From contig JBCBUC010000002.1 in NCBI GenBank assembly GCA_039818345.1, positions 1 through 64,000 of the forward strand: a DNA stretch of 64,000 bases, read 5' to 3'. The DNA is from Parvularcula sp039818345. Its GTDB lineage: Bacteria; Pseudomonadota; Alphaproteobacteria; Caulobacterales; Parvularculaceae. The notes under the pieces are model-generated. The model saw only the letters and a program-made list of their open reading frames with translations. It ran no database searches and was not told the origin of the DNA. Shown here piece after piece: positions 1 to 7,660 of the stretch. How positions within the stretch are numbered: the first letter of the stretch is position 1; each line of letters opens with the position of its first letter. The position numbers were made by a program, and so were the translations under genes.

Positions 1-318
1 GATCAGCGCAAAGGGTGTATAGGAGCCAGCAATCTTCACATAGATAGCTGCGTGATCGACCACTTCCAAAAAGGGCTGGAATGGCGAACGGAACGCGGCG
101 TGGTAAACAGTCGACGCAAGATAAAGCAGCACCGCCGAACCACCATAAATCGACACAGCGGTGATTTCCATGGCGCCGCCCGACATGGTCGCTTTGAGAA
201 CAAGGAAAACCAGGGCGATCGCTGCGAGCACGATCCCGATGCCGTGCGTGGCAGCATGCCAAATCTCTTCGGCAGCGGTGTGAGCACGTTCGGCGGCGTT
301 CGCGAAATCAACAGTCAT
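1..318 (-). CDS. Hemolysin III / TrhA family membrane protein (3' end outside window)
   Basis: Reading the minus strand from ATG at 318 gives an open frame of 106 codons that runs off the left edge. The protein starts MTVDFANAAERAHTAAEE and then shows the family hallmarks: HAATHGIGIVLA at the start of the first membrane helix, STVYHA after the second, and LEVVDHAAIYVKIAGSYTPF, in which conserved His and Asp residues are thought to bind metal. This is the hemolysin-III/PAQR-like family (YqfA/TrhA), inner-membrane proteins linked to membrane-lipid homeostasis rather than true hemolysis. The divergent neighbour starts about 100 bases to the right. Only the first half of the expected ~210 residues is visible. 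Family assignment is secure; role is by family. Confidence 0.85.
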   Translation of the reverse strand, partial: MTVDFANAAERAHTAAEEIWHAATHGIGIVLAAIALVFLVLKATMSGGAMEITAVSIYGGSAVLLYLASTVYHAAFRSPFQPFLEVVDHAAIYVKIAGSYTPFALI

Positions 319-420
319 AGTGAATAAGCTAGCACGAATTGTTCCAAAGACTCTTCGCGTCAGGGTTTCTTGCTGATCACAGTCGGTAAGCGTAGCCTTC
401 ATCGTTATGGGCGAGGGAAC

Positions 421-2400
421 ATGATGCACAAAATTATAACATGGTTTCTGGTGGTTGCGGCGCTGACAAGCGTGGCCGCAGCGCAAGACGATGACACAAT
501 GACGGTCGATGATTCGGCGGTGGAGCCGGTGCTCGCCGAGGAGGACATCGCGGAGACGTCGGCGGTGGTTGAGCTGCGTGATCCCCTTGCGACAGATCTT
601 GAGGCCTTTGTCGATGGGCTGATGGCAAGCTACCAAGCGACCTATCACGTGCCTGGCTATGGCCTGACCGTGGTCGACAGCGAAGGGACGATCTTCTCCA
701 AGGGCTATGGCTTTGCCGATATTGATGCGGGCACACCGGTGACAGCCGATGGCACGCGCTTTCACGTGGCGTCGATATCGAAGACATTTGTCTGGGTCTC
801 GATTATGATGCTTGTTGATCGTGGGCTTGTTGATCTTGATACGGACGTCAATGTCTATCTCAACCGGTTTGTGATGCCCGATGGTGATCGGCCGATCACG
901 CTCAACGATGTGATGGCCCATCGGATGGGCCTAGAAGACGGCTATGATCTATTAACCACGAAGATCGACGAGCTGTCTCTCACCGATGCCATGCTGGCCA
1001 CCATGCCAAAGCAATTGCATCCCCGCGGCGATATTGTGGCCTATTCCAACTGGGGCACGAACCTTGCGGCCGTCATCGTCTCTGATGTCACAGGGATGTC
1101 GTATGCAGAGTTTCTCTTTACAGAGATCTTGCAGCCCTTGGGCATGACGGGCACGGCGCTTGGCACGACGGGTGAGGCTTTCGTGTCGATACCTGCCTCC
1201 AAAAACTATGGCGTGACGCCCTTCGGTGCCGAGGAACAGCCTCAACTAGAGCAGAAGAACTTCGCGCCCATCGGCGGCATGACGATCACACCGGCGGATA
1301 TGGGCAAATGGATGCGTTTCCATCTGGGGCGCGGCAAACTTGATGGTGTGCGCCTTTTAAGCGAAGAGACCTATGCGCTTATGCGCGAGCGCGCCTTTGA
1401 CGGCGATTCGCGCGGCTCAGACATGGCGCATGGGTTTAGCGATCGGCCATTCCGTAGCACCACTCTTTATGGGCATGACGGATCGATCAACTCGGTCTTC
1501 TCGACCATGGTGATCGCCCCTGAGCTCGATCTTGCGGTTTTCTTGGCGCAGAACAGCCACTCCACCTACACGCCTGTGGGTCAACTGCCTAATCTGGTGA
1601 TGGACCGTGTCTTGATGGAGCGGGGCTTCTCCGGAACGGAGATCGCCGACGCTTCGCCGACTGGCGATGCCGCAATCGCGGCTGCCGAAGAGCTTGCGGG
1701 CCGTTACATTTCTAGCCGACGCCCAGACCAAGGGTTTGAACGGCTCGTGGGTGGTGTTTTCCAAAGCACCGTTTCAGCCAAGGACGGCGCGGTTTCGTTG
1801 AACCCGGAAGGCAGCCCTTTTTTGCCGATTGGCCCTGACCTGTGGGAAAATGCGCAAGGTACACGGATGACCGTCCTTCGGTACGAGGACGGCTCGTTAA
1901 AAGGTCTTCTCATTGGTTTTGGCGCGGCGATCTTGATGCCGATCACGCTGGGTACGGATATTTTTGTCTTGGCGGGGGCGTTTGGCCTCACGGTTCTCTT
2001 CCTCGTGACCACCTATCTTGGGCTTTGGCGCCGATGGGGCCGGGGCGACAGCGGGGCGACGTTGATTGGTCGGGGGTTGTCGTTGTTGGCGCTGGGTTCG
2101 ATTTTCCCGGTGACCTTCCTTTCCGCGGCAGCGGCAGGTCTCGGGGAAGCGTTGAGCATGCCTTTTGGCGAGCTTTTCGCGAATTACCCGCCTGCCGAAG
2201 TGGCCGGGGCAGTGGCCGCGGGCAGTGCCGTCACGACTGTGGGTGCCCTTTTGCTGATCAGTCTTGTGCCCGCTTGGACGTCATCGGGATGGTCCATTTG
2301 GCGGAAGCTGCATCACACAGCGCTTGGGCTTTCCTACGGCGCTCTTGGCGTCGGGCTTGTCCATTGGGGCCTTGCGTTCACCAGTCTCTCAATCGTCTAG
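421..2400 (+). CDS. Secreted serine hydrolase (beta-lactamase class C fold) with C-terminal membrane domain
   Basis: Protein of 659 residues. I chose ATG 421 because GCGAGGG lies just before it and a signal peptide (about residues 1-21, ending SVAAAQ) follows directly. The catalytic domain has the class C/penicillin-binding motifs: SISK (Ser118, Lys121), YSN (Tyr208-Asn210) and HDG (352-354), so it is an active-looking serine hydrolase or esterase/peptidase acting outside the cytoplasmic membrane. After about residue 500 come roughly four hydrophobic helices (near 515-540, 565-590, 605-625, 640-657). A membrane tail of this sort occurs in some proteins of the family but not in true AmpC enzymes. 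The substrate is unknown; peptidoglycan-derived peptides or small esters are possible. Confidence 0.85.
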   Translation: MMHKIITWFLVVAALTSVAAAQDDDTMTVDDSAVEPVLAEEDIAETSAVVELRDPLATDLEAFVDGLMASYQATYHVPGYGLTVVDSEGTIFSKGYGFADIDAGTPVTADGTRFHVASISKTFVWVSIMMLVDRGLVDLDTDVNVYLNRFVMPDGDRPITLNDVMAHRMGLEDGYDLLTTKIDELSLTDAMLATMPKQLHPRGDIVAYSNWGTNLAAVIVSDVTGMSYAEFLFTEILQPLGMTGTALGTTGEAFVSIPASKNYGVTPFGAEEQPQLEQKNFAPIGGMTITPADMGKWMRFHLGRGKLDGVRLLSEETYALMRERAFDGDSRGSDMAHGFSDRPFRSTTLYGHDGSINSVFSTMVIAPELDLAVFLAQNSHSTYTPVGQLPNLVMDRVLMERGFSGTEIADASPTGDAAIAAAEELAGRYISSRRPDQGFERLVGGVFQSTVSAKDGAVSLNPEGSPFLPIGPDLWENAQGTRMTVLRYEDGSLKGLLIGFGAAILMPITLGTDIFVLAGAFGLTVLFLVTTYLGLWRRWGRGDSGATLIGRGLSLLALGSIFPVTFLSAAAAGLGEALSMPFGELFANYPPAEVAGAVAAGSAVTTVGALLLISLVPAWTSSGWSIWRKLHHTALGLSYGALGVGLVHWGLAFTSLSIV

Positions 2401-2447
2401 CAGGCACCGGCATGGGCGTCGGAAAGCGTGAGCGGCTCAATGAAGGA

Positions 2448-2524
2448 TGGTAGCGGAGGAGGGACTTGAACCCCCGACACGCGGATTATGATTCCGCTGC
2501 TCTAACCAACTGAGCTACTCCGCC
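2448..2524 (-). tRNA. tRNA-Met (CAT), elongator type
   Basis: On the minus strand a complete cloverleaf begins GGCGGAGTAGCTCAG and ends CTCCGCTACCA, with CCA encoded. The acceptor stem pairs over seven positions (first pair G-U). The anticodon stem GCGGA/TCCGC closes the loop ATCATAA, giving anticodon CAT. The T arm carries GGTTCAA. The absence of the initiator pattern (mismatched first pair plus GGG/CCC anticodon stem) argues for elongator Met; a lysidine-modified tRNA-Ile(CAT) is a less likely reading. Confidence 0.93.
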
Positions 2525-2690
2525 AGAGCGGCTCCCTATGCCGATCGATCACCGCGTCGTCAATCATTTCGGCGCGCCCGTCCCGTTACACTTCGTGACG
2601 AAGAGCCCGCCAATCGCCACGCGATTGCGAAGGTCACTTCTTAGTTGGTGCTTGTTGGGGAGCACGAACTTTGATGGAAGGATGACGAAG

Positions 2691-3182
2691 ATGAAACGTC
2701 ACAATGCTCTTTTGACCGCCGCTGTTGCGGTCGCCGGCCTTGCGGTTGTGGTATCAGGTGCCTTGGCTGATCAGCTCATGGCACAAGACGAACCGCTGGC
2801 TCCGCCGTTCGCGTTTGAACGACCAGGACCGGAGGGACCGCGGATGGGTCACCTCGGTACGCACCAAGGTCCTCTCACGCGAGACCAGGCTGTCGAATCC
2901 GCGCTTGAGCGGTTTGATCGGCACGATACCGATGGTAATGGAGAGGTGAGCGCCGAAGAAGTCTCCGCTCGAATCCAAGAGCGGGCCAATAATCGGGTGA
3001 TACGCGGCTTTGACCGCCGTGATGCCAATGATGACGGGGTGATCACTTCAGCCGAGGTGCAGGCCCAGGTGGGCGATCACTTTGATCTTATCGACACCAA
3101 TGATGATGGCGTGATCACTGAGGAGGAGCGTCGGCAATTGCATGAAGCGCTGATGGCCGTATCGGGACACCACAAAAGATGA
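2691..3182 (+). CDS. Periplasmic EF-hand calcium-binding protein
   Basis: Protein of 163 residues, start chosen at ATG 2691, nine bases after GGAAGG; an in-frame ATG at 2682 sits directly on that site. Residues 1-26 form a signal peptide (positive start, hydrophobic core, ALAD). Three EF-hand loops follow: 79-90 (DTDGNGEVSAEE), 111-122 (DANDDGVITSAE) and 135-146 (DTNDDGVITEEE), each with acidic or Asn ligands at positions 1, 3, 5 and Glu at 12. It should bind Ca2+ in the periplasm. Its stop overlaps the start of the response regulator gene by ATGA, so the three genes form one operon and the protein probably feeds or buffers the signal seen by that two-component system (inference). Confidence 0.88.
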   Translation: MKRHNALLTAAVAVAGLAVVVSGALADQLMAQDEPLAPPFAFERPGPEGPRMGHLGTHQGPLTRDQAVESALERFDRHDTDGNGEVSAEEVSARIQERANNRVIRGFDRRDANDDGVITSAEVQAQVGDHFDLIDTNDDGVITEEERRQLHEALMAVSGHHKR

Positions 3183-3901
3183 TGGAGACGGGGGGCACCG
3201 CACATAAGCTGTTGCTCGTCGATGACGAGCCATCGATCAGAGAGCCTCTTGCCGAATTCCTTCGGCGAGAGTGCTTTGATGTCAGCGAAGCAGAAGACGC
3301 ATCGGCGGCCAGAGAGCTCGTCGCCCAACAAAAGTTTGATCTTGCGCTTTTGGATGTGATGATGCCCGGCGAAGATGGCCTTAGTCTTGCGCGATATCTG
3401 CTCGGTTCCCACGCACTGCCCGTCATTATGCTGACGGCACGGACGGAGGAAACAGATCGCATCGTTGGTTTAGAGTTGGGGGCTGATGATTACGTCGCCA
3501 AGCCATTCAGTCCGCGGGAGTTGGCGGCGCGCGTTCGCGCTGTTCTTCGCCGTGGCCAACGCTCTGTGCCGAGCGATGAGCCGGAGGCGATGATGTTCGA
3601 TGACCTCACCATGGAACTGGCGACCCAAAAGCTGATTGGCCGTGATGGTGCCGAAATTATCCTCACGGGCGGTGAGTTTCGTCTGCTTTTTGTCCTGGCG
3701 GAACGCTCGGGCCGTGTGGTCAGCCGGGATGATTTGTTGGAGCTGACGCAAAACCGCCGGGCTGATGTTTTTGATCGAAGCGTCGATAACCAAGTGAGCC
3801 GCCTACGGCGTAAAGTCGAGCGCGATCCGGCATCACCTACCTTGATCAAAACCATCCGCGGTGGCGGCTATAGCTTGGCAGCGAAAGTCCGGACACGGTG
3901 A
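3179..3901 (+). CDS. OmpR-family response regulator
   Basis: Protein of 240 residues. The N-terminal receiver domain (about 10-125) has the acidic pair Asp15-Asp16, phospho-acceptor Asp59 in LLDVMMPG, Thr86 in MLTAR and Lys108 in YVAKPF. The C-terminal half is a winged-helix DNA-binding domain ending in the typical SRLRRKVERDP and TIRGGGYSL segments. ATGA overlap with the EF-hand gene upstream and GTGA overlap with the kinase downstream show translational coupling. It presumably regulates envelope genes in response to the adjoining kinase; targets cannot be read from the sequence. Confidence 0.93.
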   Translation: MMETGGTAHKLLLVDDEPSIREPLAEFLRRECFDVSEAEDASAARELVAQQKFDLALLDVMMPGEDGLSLARYLLGSHALPVIMLTARTEETDRIVGLELGADDYVAKPFSPRELAARVRAVLRRGQRSVPSDEPEAMMFDDLTMELATQKLIGRDGAEIILTGGEFRLLFVLAERSGRVVSRDDLLELTQNRRADVFDRSVDNQVSRLRRKVERDPASPTLIKTIRGGGYSLAAKVRTR

Positions 3902-5175
3902 AGTGGCCGCGGCTTGGCCTTGCTGCGCGTTTGACCTTGCTCATTGTTGGGGTGTTGGTCGCCGCGCAGCTTGGAAACGCCGTGTTGATCAGCAATGTCG
4001 AGCGGTCCTTGCGTCAACAACGGGCGGAGGCCGTTATCGTTGAACGAACGGCCCAGGCCGTTCGGATCGCTGAGTTCGCGCCGATGTTGCAAAGGCGCCA
4101 AGTGCGTCGGCCAGGATTTGTCATCGATGACCAGCCACCGCCCGGTGACGATAATCTTCCCCAAACGGAACAAATGCTGATTGAAGCGCTTGAAGAGATA
4201 GGAATCGTTGGGCGAGAGGTCGTCGCCTTTCGCATCAATGTTCGGGATCGGCCAGGGCTTGTGGCCGCCGTTCAGCTTTCGAATGGCCAGTGGTTAGCCC
4301 ATCGCCAACCAGTGCCAGCGAGCGCTGTGATCCCGTGGCGAGTCTTGGTTATTCAGACCACTGTTCTGACCGTGGTGCTGCTCATCCCCGCTATTTATGT
4401 CAGTCGGCGCGTGGCGCGGCCACTCAAGCAATTGACTATCGCGGCGGATGGTTTCTTAACGGATGAAGAAGCGCCGCCCCTACCAGAGGATGGACCGCCC
4501 GATGTCCAGGCGCTCAGCCAGGCCTTCGCCGCTCTTCAGGACAGGATCATGACCGCGCTCGAGGAACGTTCAATGATGCTCGGCTCAATCGGCCATGATT
4601 TGCGAACGCCCTTGGCGTCGCTTCGCATTCGCGTGGAATCAGTAAGTGATGATAAGCTCAGAGAGCAGATGATATCGAGCATCGAAACGCTCGGCCAGTC
4701 GCTCGATGAGATTCTGAGTTTCTCCAAAACTGGTGCAACGGAGCTGCGTGAGGCCGTACGGACAGATGCCCTTCTGAGGACAATTGCTAAAGAGTATGCG
4801 GACAAACCAGTCCTTTTAGGGGACGTCGCGGCGGCAACGATTGACGCATCACCGCAGTCGATCCTTCGCGCCGTACGCAACCTCGTCAATAACGCTCTTC
4901 GCTACGCGGGGGAGGCCGAGGTGAGCGCCCATCTCGAGCCCAGCCATGTTGTGTTCATGGTCAAGGATCGAGGACCAGGCCTTGAGCCTGAAAGCCTGGA
5001 GGAGCTCCAAAAGCCGTTCGTTCGCGGCGAAGGCTCGCGCAGCCGGGCGAGCGGCGGTGCTGGCCTTGGGCTCGCGATCGTGCGGGCGGTCGCCGAAGCG
5101 CATGGCGGATCTCTTTTCCTGGCCAATCGACCCGGCGGCGGCCTTGAAGCGTCGCTTCGGATTCCTCGCGGCTAA
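3898..5175 (+). CDS. Sensor histidine kinase
   Basis: Protein of 425 residues starting at GTG 3898, overlapping the regulator stop by four bases. Transmembrane segments near 10-31 and 147-168 flank a periplasmic sensor region of about 115 residues rich in Arg and Gln with a PPGDD stretch. A HAMP linker follows, then HisKA with phospho-acceptor His233 in GHDLRTPLASLR, and a HATPase domain with N box (NLVNNALRY), G1 (DRGPGL, about 357-362) and G2 (GGAGLGLAIV). This is an EnvZ/CpxA-like architecture. Partner is the regulator encoded immediately upstream; the co-encoded EF-hand protein suggests a divalent-cation or envelope signal. Confidence 0.93.
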   Translation: MKWPRLGLAARLTLLIVGVLVAAQLGNAVLISNVERSLRQQRAEAVIVERTAQAVRIAEFAPMLQRRQVRRPGFVIDDQPPPGDDNLPQTEQMLIEALEEIGIVGREVVAFRINVRDRPGLVAAVQLSNGQWLAHRQPVPASAVIPWRVLVIQTTVLTVVLLIPAIYVSRRVARPLKQLTIAADGFLTDEEAPPLPEDGPPDVQALSQAFAALQDRIMTALEERSMMLGSIGHDLRTPLASLRIRVESVSDDKLREQMISSIETLGQSLDEILSFSKTGATELREAVRTDALLRTIAKEYADKPVLLGDVAAATIDASPQSILRAVRNLVNNALRYAGEAEVSAHLEPSHVVFMVKDRGPGLEPESLEELQKPFVRGEGSRSRASGGAGLGLAIVRAVAEAHGGSLFLANRPGGGLEASLRIPRG

Positions 5176-5241
5176 AAACGTCTTGTTGAGCGCCAGCTCT
5201 TCGACCTCGCCTTATGAGTGTATTGGCCCTATGACTGCACC

Positions 5242-5664
5242 ATGACAGAGGCCATCCCAACCGCGCATCGTGCTGTGAAAGCGAGGCTAAGCCGTTTCGC
5301 CCGATGCGTTGCGCCGAGGCATTCCACGTTCGTGGACTCTATTCAGCGGATTTCGCTCGGCTGTCATGTGCGGCCTGGCGGTGTGGCGCGCCATGCCTAC
5401 CGAGACTTGTTGCATGAAATGAGCGGCTTTCACGACGATCCGGACACCCGACGGCGCCCCTTGATCTGGTCGACTGCCGCGCGGTTTTCCAACCTTCCGT
5501 ACCATCAGCGTGTGGCCTTTGCGTTGGTGGTGATTGAAGAATTCTCGGTCGAGGATACAGCCGACATCATGGAACTTGCCCTCGATGACGTGCGGACACT
5601 GCTGGCCGCAAGCCGCGATGCGCTATTTGCGGCGGCGCGTGTCAGCCGAAGCAGCGACGCCTAA
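5242..5664 (+). CDS. Stand-alone sigma-70-like protein (PhyR N-terminal-like, no receiver)
   Basis: About 140 residues from ATG 5242; GTG 5218 in the same frame is an alternative and neither has a strong ribosome site. The C-terminal half, from FSNLPYHQRVAFALVVIEEF to LLAASRDAL, reads like sigma region 4 (helix-turn-helix with the A-D-I-M-E pattern), and the N-terminal part could match a weak region 2. There is no receiver domain. It sits directly before phyR, whose own N-terminal half is a sigma-like domain, so it may be a degenerate ECF factor or a second sigma mimic that binds an anti-sigma factor (inference). Low similarity to any named family by eye; a diverged ECF sigma factor is the main alternative. 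Confidence 0.6.
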   Translation: MTEAIPTAHRAVKARLSRFARCVAPRHSTFVDSIQRISLGCHVRPGGVARHAYRDLLHEMSGFHDDPDTRRRPLIWSTAARFSNLPYHQRVAFALVVIEEFSVEDTADIMELALDDVRTLLAASRDALFAAARVSRSSDA

Positions 5665-5688
5665 CCGCGTCTGATGAGGTTATTTTGG

Positions 5689-5713
5689 GGAACCATTCAG
5701 CGCGCACGCTGTT
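5689..5713 (+). promoter_or_regulatory. EcfG-type (general stress sigma) promoter of phyR
   Basis: GGAAC at 5689-5693, exactly 17 bases, then GTT at 5711-5713. This matches the known alphaproteobacterial EcfG consensus GGAAC-N16/17-(c)GTT. It lies 34 bases upstream of the phyR start codon, giving a short leader with a GAGGAG ribosome site. It implies positive autoregulation of phyR by the general stress sigma factor. Confidence 0.7.
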
Positions 5714-5746
5714 ACCTTCTCATAGCCGATTCGAGGAGCGCGTTGC

Positions 5747-6508
5747 GTGCTCAATATATTCACCCGATCCCCGCTTGCCGTTGTGCGCCAGTTCGCACGC
5801 GCGGTTTTTGCGGATCGTCTGATTGGCGATGAAGTGATGCGGATGACCATGGCGCGGGTGTCCATTGATCCGGCGAGCAGCGAATCCTCGGTGGTCGATG
5901 TGATGGCTGCTTTTATGCATTCGTGGCGCATCGCGCTCGATGAGCGCCCTGCAAACCCTGTCCTTTTCAGTGACGCAGCCCTGATGGATGCGCTACCGCA
6001 CCCGCCGGATGAGGCGCGGCTTTTGTTGCTGATGGTCGATGTGATGGGGCTGCGCCCCGATCAAGCAGCGCAAGTCATTGGCATCGAGCACAACGCGGCG
6101 AGTGTTCTTGAGACTGCCCGTCAGTCTTTGCAGGTGGAGCGCAAAGCACGGGCCGTGGTGGTCGAGGATGAGCCGCTGATCGCCTCGGATATCGCGGCGA
6201 TCCTCAACCATCTGGGCGTGGATGTAGCAGGACAAGCTGCCTCGGCCGAGGATGCGGTGAAGGTCATGCGCGATGTGCGCCCCGACCTTATCCTCGCTGA
6301 CTATAATCTTGAGGGCGACAACACAGGCATGGATGCGGTCCTCGAGATCCATGGCGAGCTCGAATGTCCTGTGGTCTTTATCACGGGCTTTCCTGACCGC
6401 GTGTTGCAGGGTGACGAGATAGAGCCCGACTTTGTCATCGGTAAGCCCTATACTCCCGAGAATGTGCGCGCAGCCGTCGTGCATTGCCTTGACGCCCGTC
6501 GAGCCTAA
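5747..6508 (+). CDS. phyR: PhyR, anti-anti-sigma response regulator of the general stress response
   Basis: Protein of 253 residues from GTG 5747, preceded by GAGGAG at 5733-5738. Residues about 5-130 form a sigma-like domain (regions 2 and 4 mimic) and 135-250 a receiver domain. Receiver residues: Glu140-Asp141, phospho-acceptor Asp185 in LILADYNLEG, Thr213 in the FITGFP segment that resembles the FATGUY receiver family, and Lys233 in IGKPY. In the established mechanism phosphorylated PhyR binds the anti-sigma factor NepR and frees EcfG. An EcfG-type promoter lies just upstream. The usual HWE-family kinase and NepR are not visible beside it. Confidence 0.9.
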   Translation: MLNIFTRSPLAVVRQFARAVFADRLIGDEVMRMTMARVSIDPASSESSVVDVMAAFMHSWRIALDERPANPVLFSDAALMDALPHPPDEARLLLLMVDVMGLRPDQAAQVIGIEHNAASVLETARQSLQVERKARAVVVEDEPLIASDIAAILNHLGVDVAGQAASAEDAVKVMRDVRPDLILADYNLEGDNTGMDAVLEIHGELECPVVFITGFPDRVLQGDEIEPDFVIGKPYTPENVRAAVVHCLDARRA

Positions 6509-6575
6509 GACCAGACTCTAAGCCTTGCTCAGCCACAGATGGCGGTAGAGCGTTCGAGGGAAGGCGGCGAGCCGC

Positions 6576-6782
6576 ATGGCGTCTCAGGAGAAACGTCTCT
6601 CAAAACTACAGATCCTTGTCACCGACACGGAGCTTCAGAACATTGACGACTGGCGTTTCGCAAACCGCGCGGAAAACCGATCGTCGGCGATTCGCGAACT
6701 GATTGCCCTTGGATTAAGCCTCGCGGCCGAACAGCCCGATCAAGCCGACGACAAGCTCAAAGCGCTCCGCGGCGAGCTCTAA
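6576..6782 (+). CDS. Small ribbon-helix-helix (Arc/MetJ-type) protein
   Basis: 68 residues from ATG 6576, with AGGGAAGG about 14 bases upstream. Segment ILVTDTELQNIDDWRF followed by RSSAIRELIALGL is the classic ribbon-helix-helix layout: a basic beta strand, then two helices with S-x-A-I-R-E-L. Such dimers bind DNA as repressors or antitoxins; no toxin gene lies beside it. It occupies the space between phyR and the ECF sigma gene where nepR is often found, but it does not show the NepR pattern. Possible targets are the palindromes in the following intergenic region (inference). Confidence 0.68.
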   Translation: MASQEKRLSKLQILVTDTELQNIDDWRFANRAENRSSAIRELIALGLSLAAEQPDQADDKLKALRGEL

Positions 6783-6927
6783 CCGTCCCTCACGAAATCT
6801 TTTTTTGCAGAGAGTATGTCGTGATTGTTGCGCCACCGGTGCAAAAGTCAGGCGTTGCTGCTTCGAGGCCCGTCGTGCGGTCAGCGCGCTTGCACCGACA
6901 AGCAAGGCGTCGCCTGGCTTTCAGCAT

Positions 6928-6940
6928 GAGTGAGTCACTC
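6928..6940. promoter_or_regulatory. Perfect palindrome, possible operator
   Basis: GAGTGA-G-TCACTC, six-base arms around one base, about 150 bases upstream of the ECF sigma gene. A candidate binding site for a dimeric regulator such as the adjacent ribbon-helix-helix protein; no direct evidence. Confidence 0.3.
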
Positions 6941-6980
6941 CGAAGCCTCCGGTCATGGAACAACACCAATATACATATAA

Positions 6981-6995
6981 ATAGTGAACCACTAT
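6981..6995. promoter_or_regulatory. Inverted repeat in AT-rich promoter region
   Basis: ATAGTG-AAC-CACTAT, six-base arms with a three-base spacer, in the most AT-rich part of the region upstream of the ECF sigma gene. Position suggests an operator overlapping the promoter. Confidence 0.35.
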
Positions 6996-7091
6996 AGGTA
7001 TGTAATGACGGTGTGTATGCCCTACAGCATCCTTTGACCGAAATATTCCGCAAAGATAGAAAGTAAAGGAGTTGGAGAAACGGAGGTCGAT

Positions 7092-7607
7092 ATGGCCGCC
7101 ACGCCCATTTCATCGTTTGAGTTGAGCCAAGCTCTGCCGGCTTTGCACCGTTTCGCCATGACGCTCACCCGCAACGAGGACCGCGCCCGCGATCTTGTTC
7201 AGGACAGTGTTGAGCGCTGTTTGCGCAAGCAACATCTTTTTGATGGGGTGAACCTCCGTTCCTGGATGTTCACCGTGTGCCGCCGGGTCTTTTTGAACGA
7301 GCTCCGGCGCAACAAGGTGCGGGGCGTTTCCGTTGAGCTCAGCGACGCACCCCAAGAGCGGCTTTCGATCGACCCTTTTCAGGAGCAGTCCATGCATTAC
7401 CAAGATGTGGTCATTAATTTCGGCCAACTTCCGCATAATGATAAAGTTGTGCTGTCGTTGATCGCGATCGAGGGACTGAAATATGAAGAGGCGGCGGTCT
7501 TGCTCAATGTTCCTGTTGGTACTGTCCGTTCGCGGTTGAACAGAGCCCGTCAGCGCTTGCGGGAGCGGCTCGATCACATGCCCACCGCCAACGCTTTGGC
7601 GATCTAG
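7092..7607 (+). CDS. ECF sigma factor, EcfG-like
   Basis: 171 residues, ATG 7092 with GGAGG five bases upstream. Region 2 spans about 14-75 (ALPALHRFAMTLTRNEDRARDLVQDSVER, then LRSWMFTVCRRVFLNELR) and region 4 about 108-160 (LPHNDKVVLSLIAIEGLKYEEAA, then VPVGTVRSRLNRARQRLRE). Its position in the phyR cluster and these sequences make it the likely general-stress sigma factor EcfG, controlled by partner switching through PhyR and an anti-sigma factor. It would read the promoter at 5689-5713. A different ECF group cannot be excluded without alignment. Confidence 0.85.
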   Translation: MAATPISSFELSQALPALHRFAMTLTRNEDRARDLVQDSVERCLRKQHLFDGVNLRSWMFTVCRRVFLNELRRNKVRGVSVELSDAPQERLSIDPFQEQSMHYQDVVINFGQLPHNDKVVLSLIAIEGLKYEEAAVLLNVPVGTVRSRLNRARQRLRERLDHMPTANALAI

Positions 7608-7660
7608 GCCGTCTCCCTCTCCCCCTGTCACTGCGCCGGGGAATGGCCTAAGTAGGACCC

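Larger units (their letters stand above)
6783..7091. other. Intergenic region with AT-rich block and two palindromes
   Basis: 309 bases without a credible gene. It carries a perfect 13-base palindrome GAGTGAGTCACTC (6928-6940) and a second inverted repeat ATAGTG-AAC-CACTAT (6981-6995) inside an AT-rich patch (about 6955-7065), which is unusual for this GC-rich window and probably holds the promoter and operator of the sigma gene. A GGAAC at 6958-6962 has no GTT at the right spacing, so no EcfG promoter is called here. Confidence 0.5.

Noticed and set aside
1842..2453. Long plus-strand frame of 203 codons inside the first serine hydrolase
   Set aside because: Lies in another frame of a gene with clear motifs; its translation is low-similarity and Arg/Gly/Trp-rich, as expected for a shadow frame.
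6958..6985. GGAAC upstream of the ECF sigma gene as a second EcfG promoter
   Set aside because: No GTT 16-18 bases downstream, so the consensus spacing is not met.
6790..7113. Minus-strand frame of 107 codons between the RHH gene and the sigma gene
   Set aside because: Composition unlike a protein, start lies inside the sigma gene, and no ribosome site.
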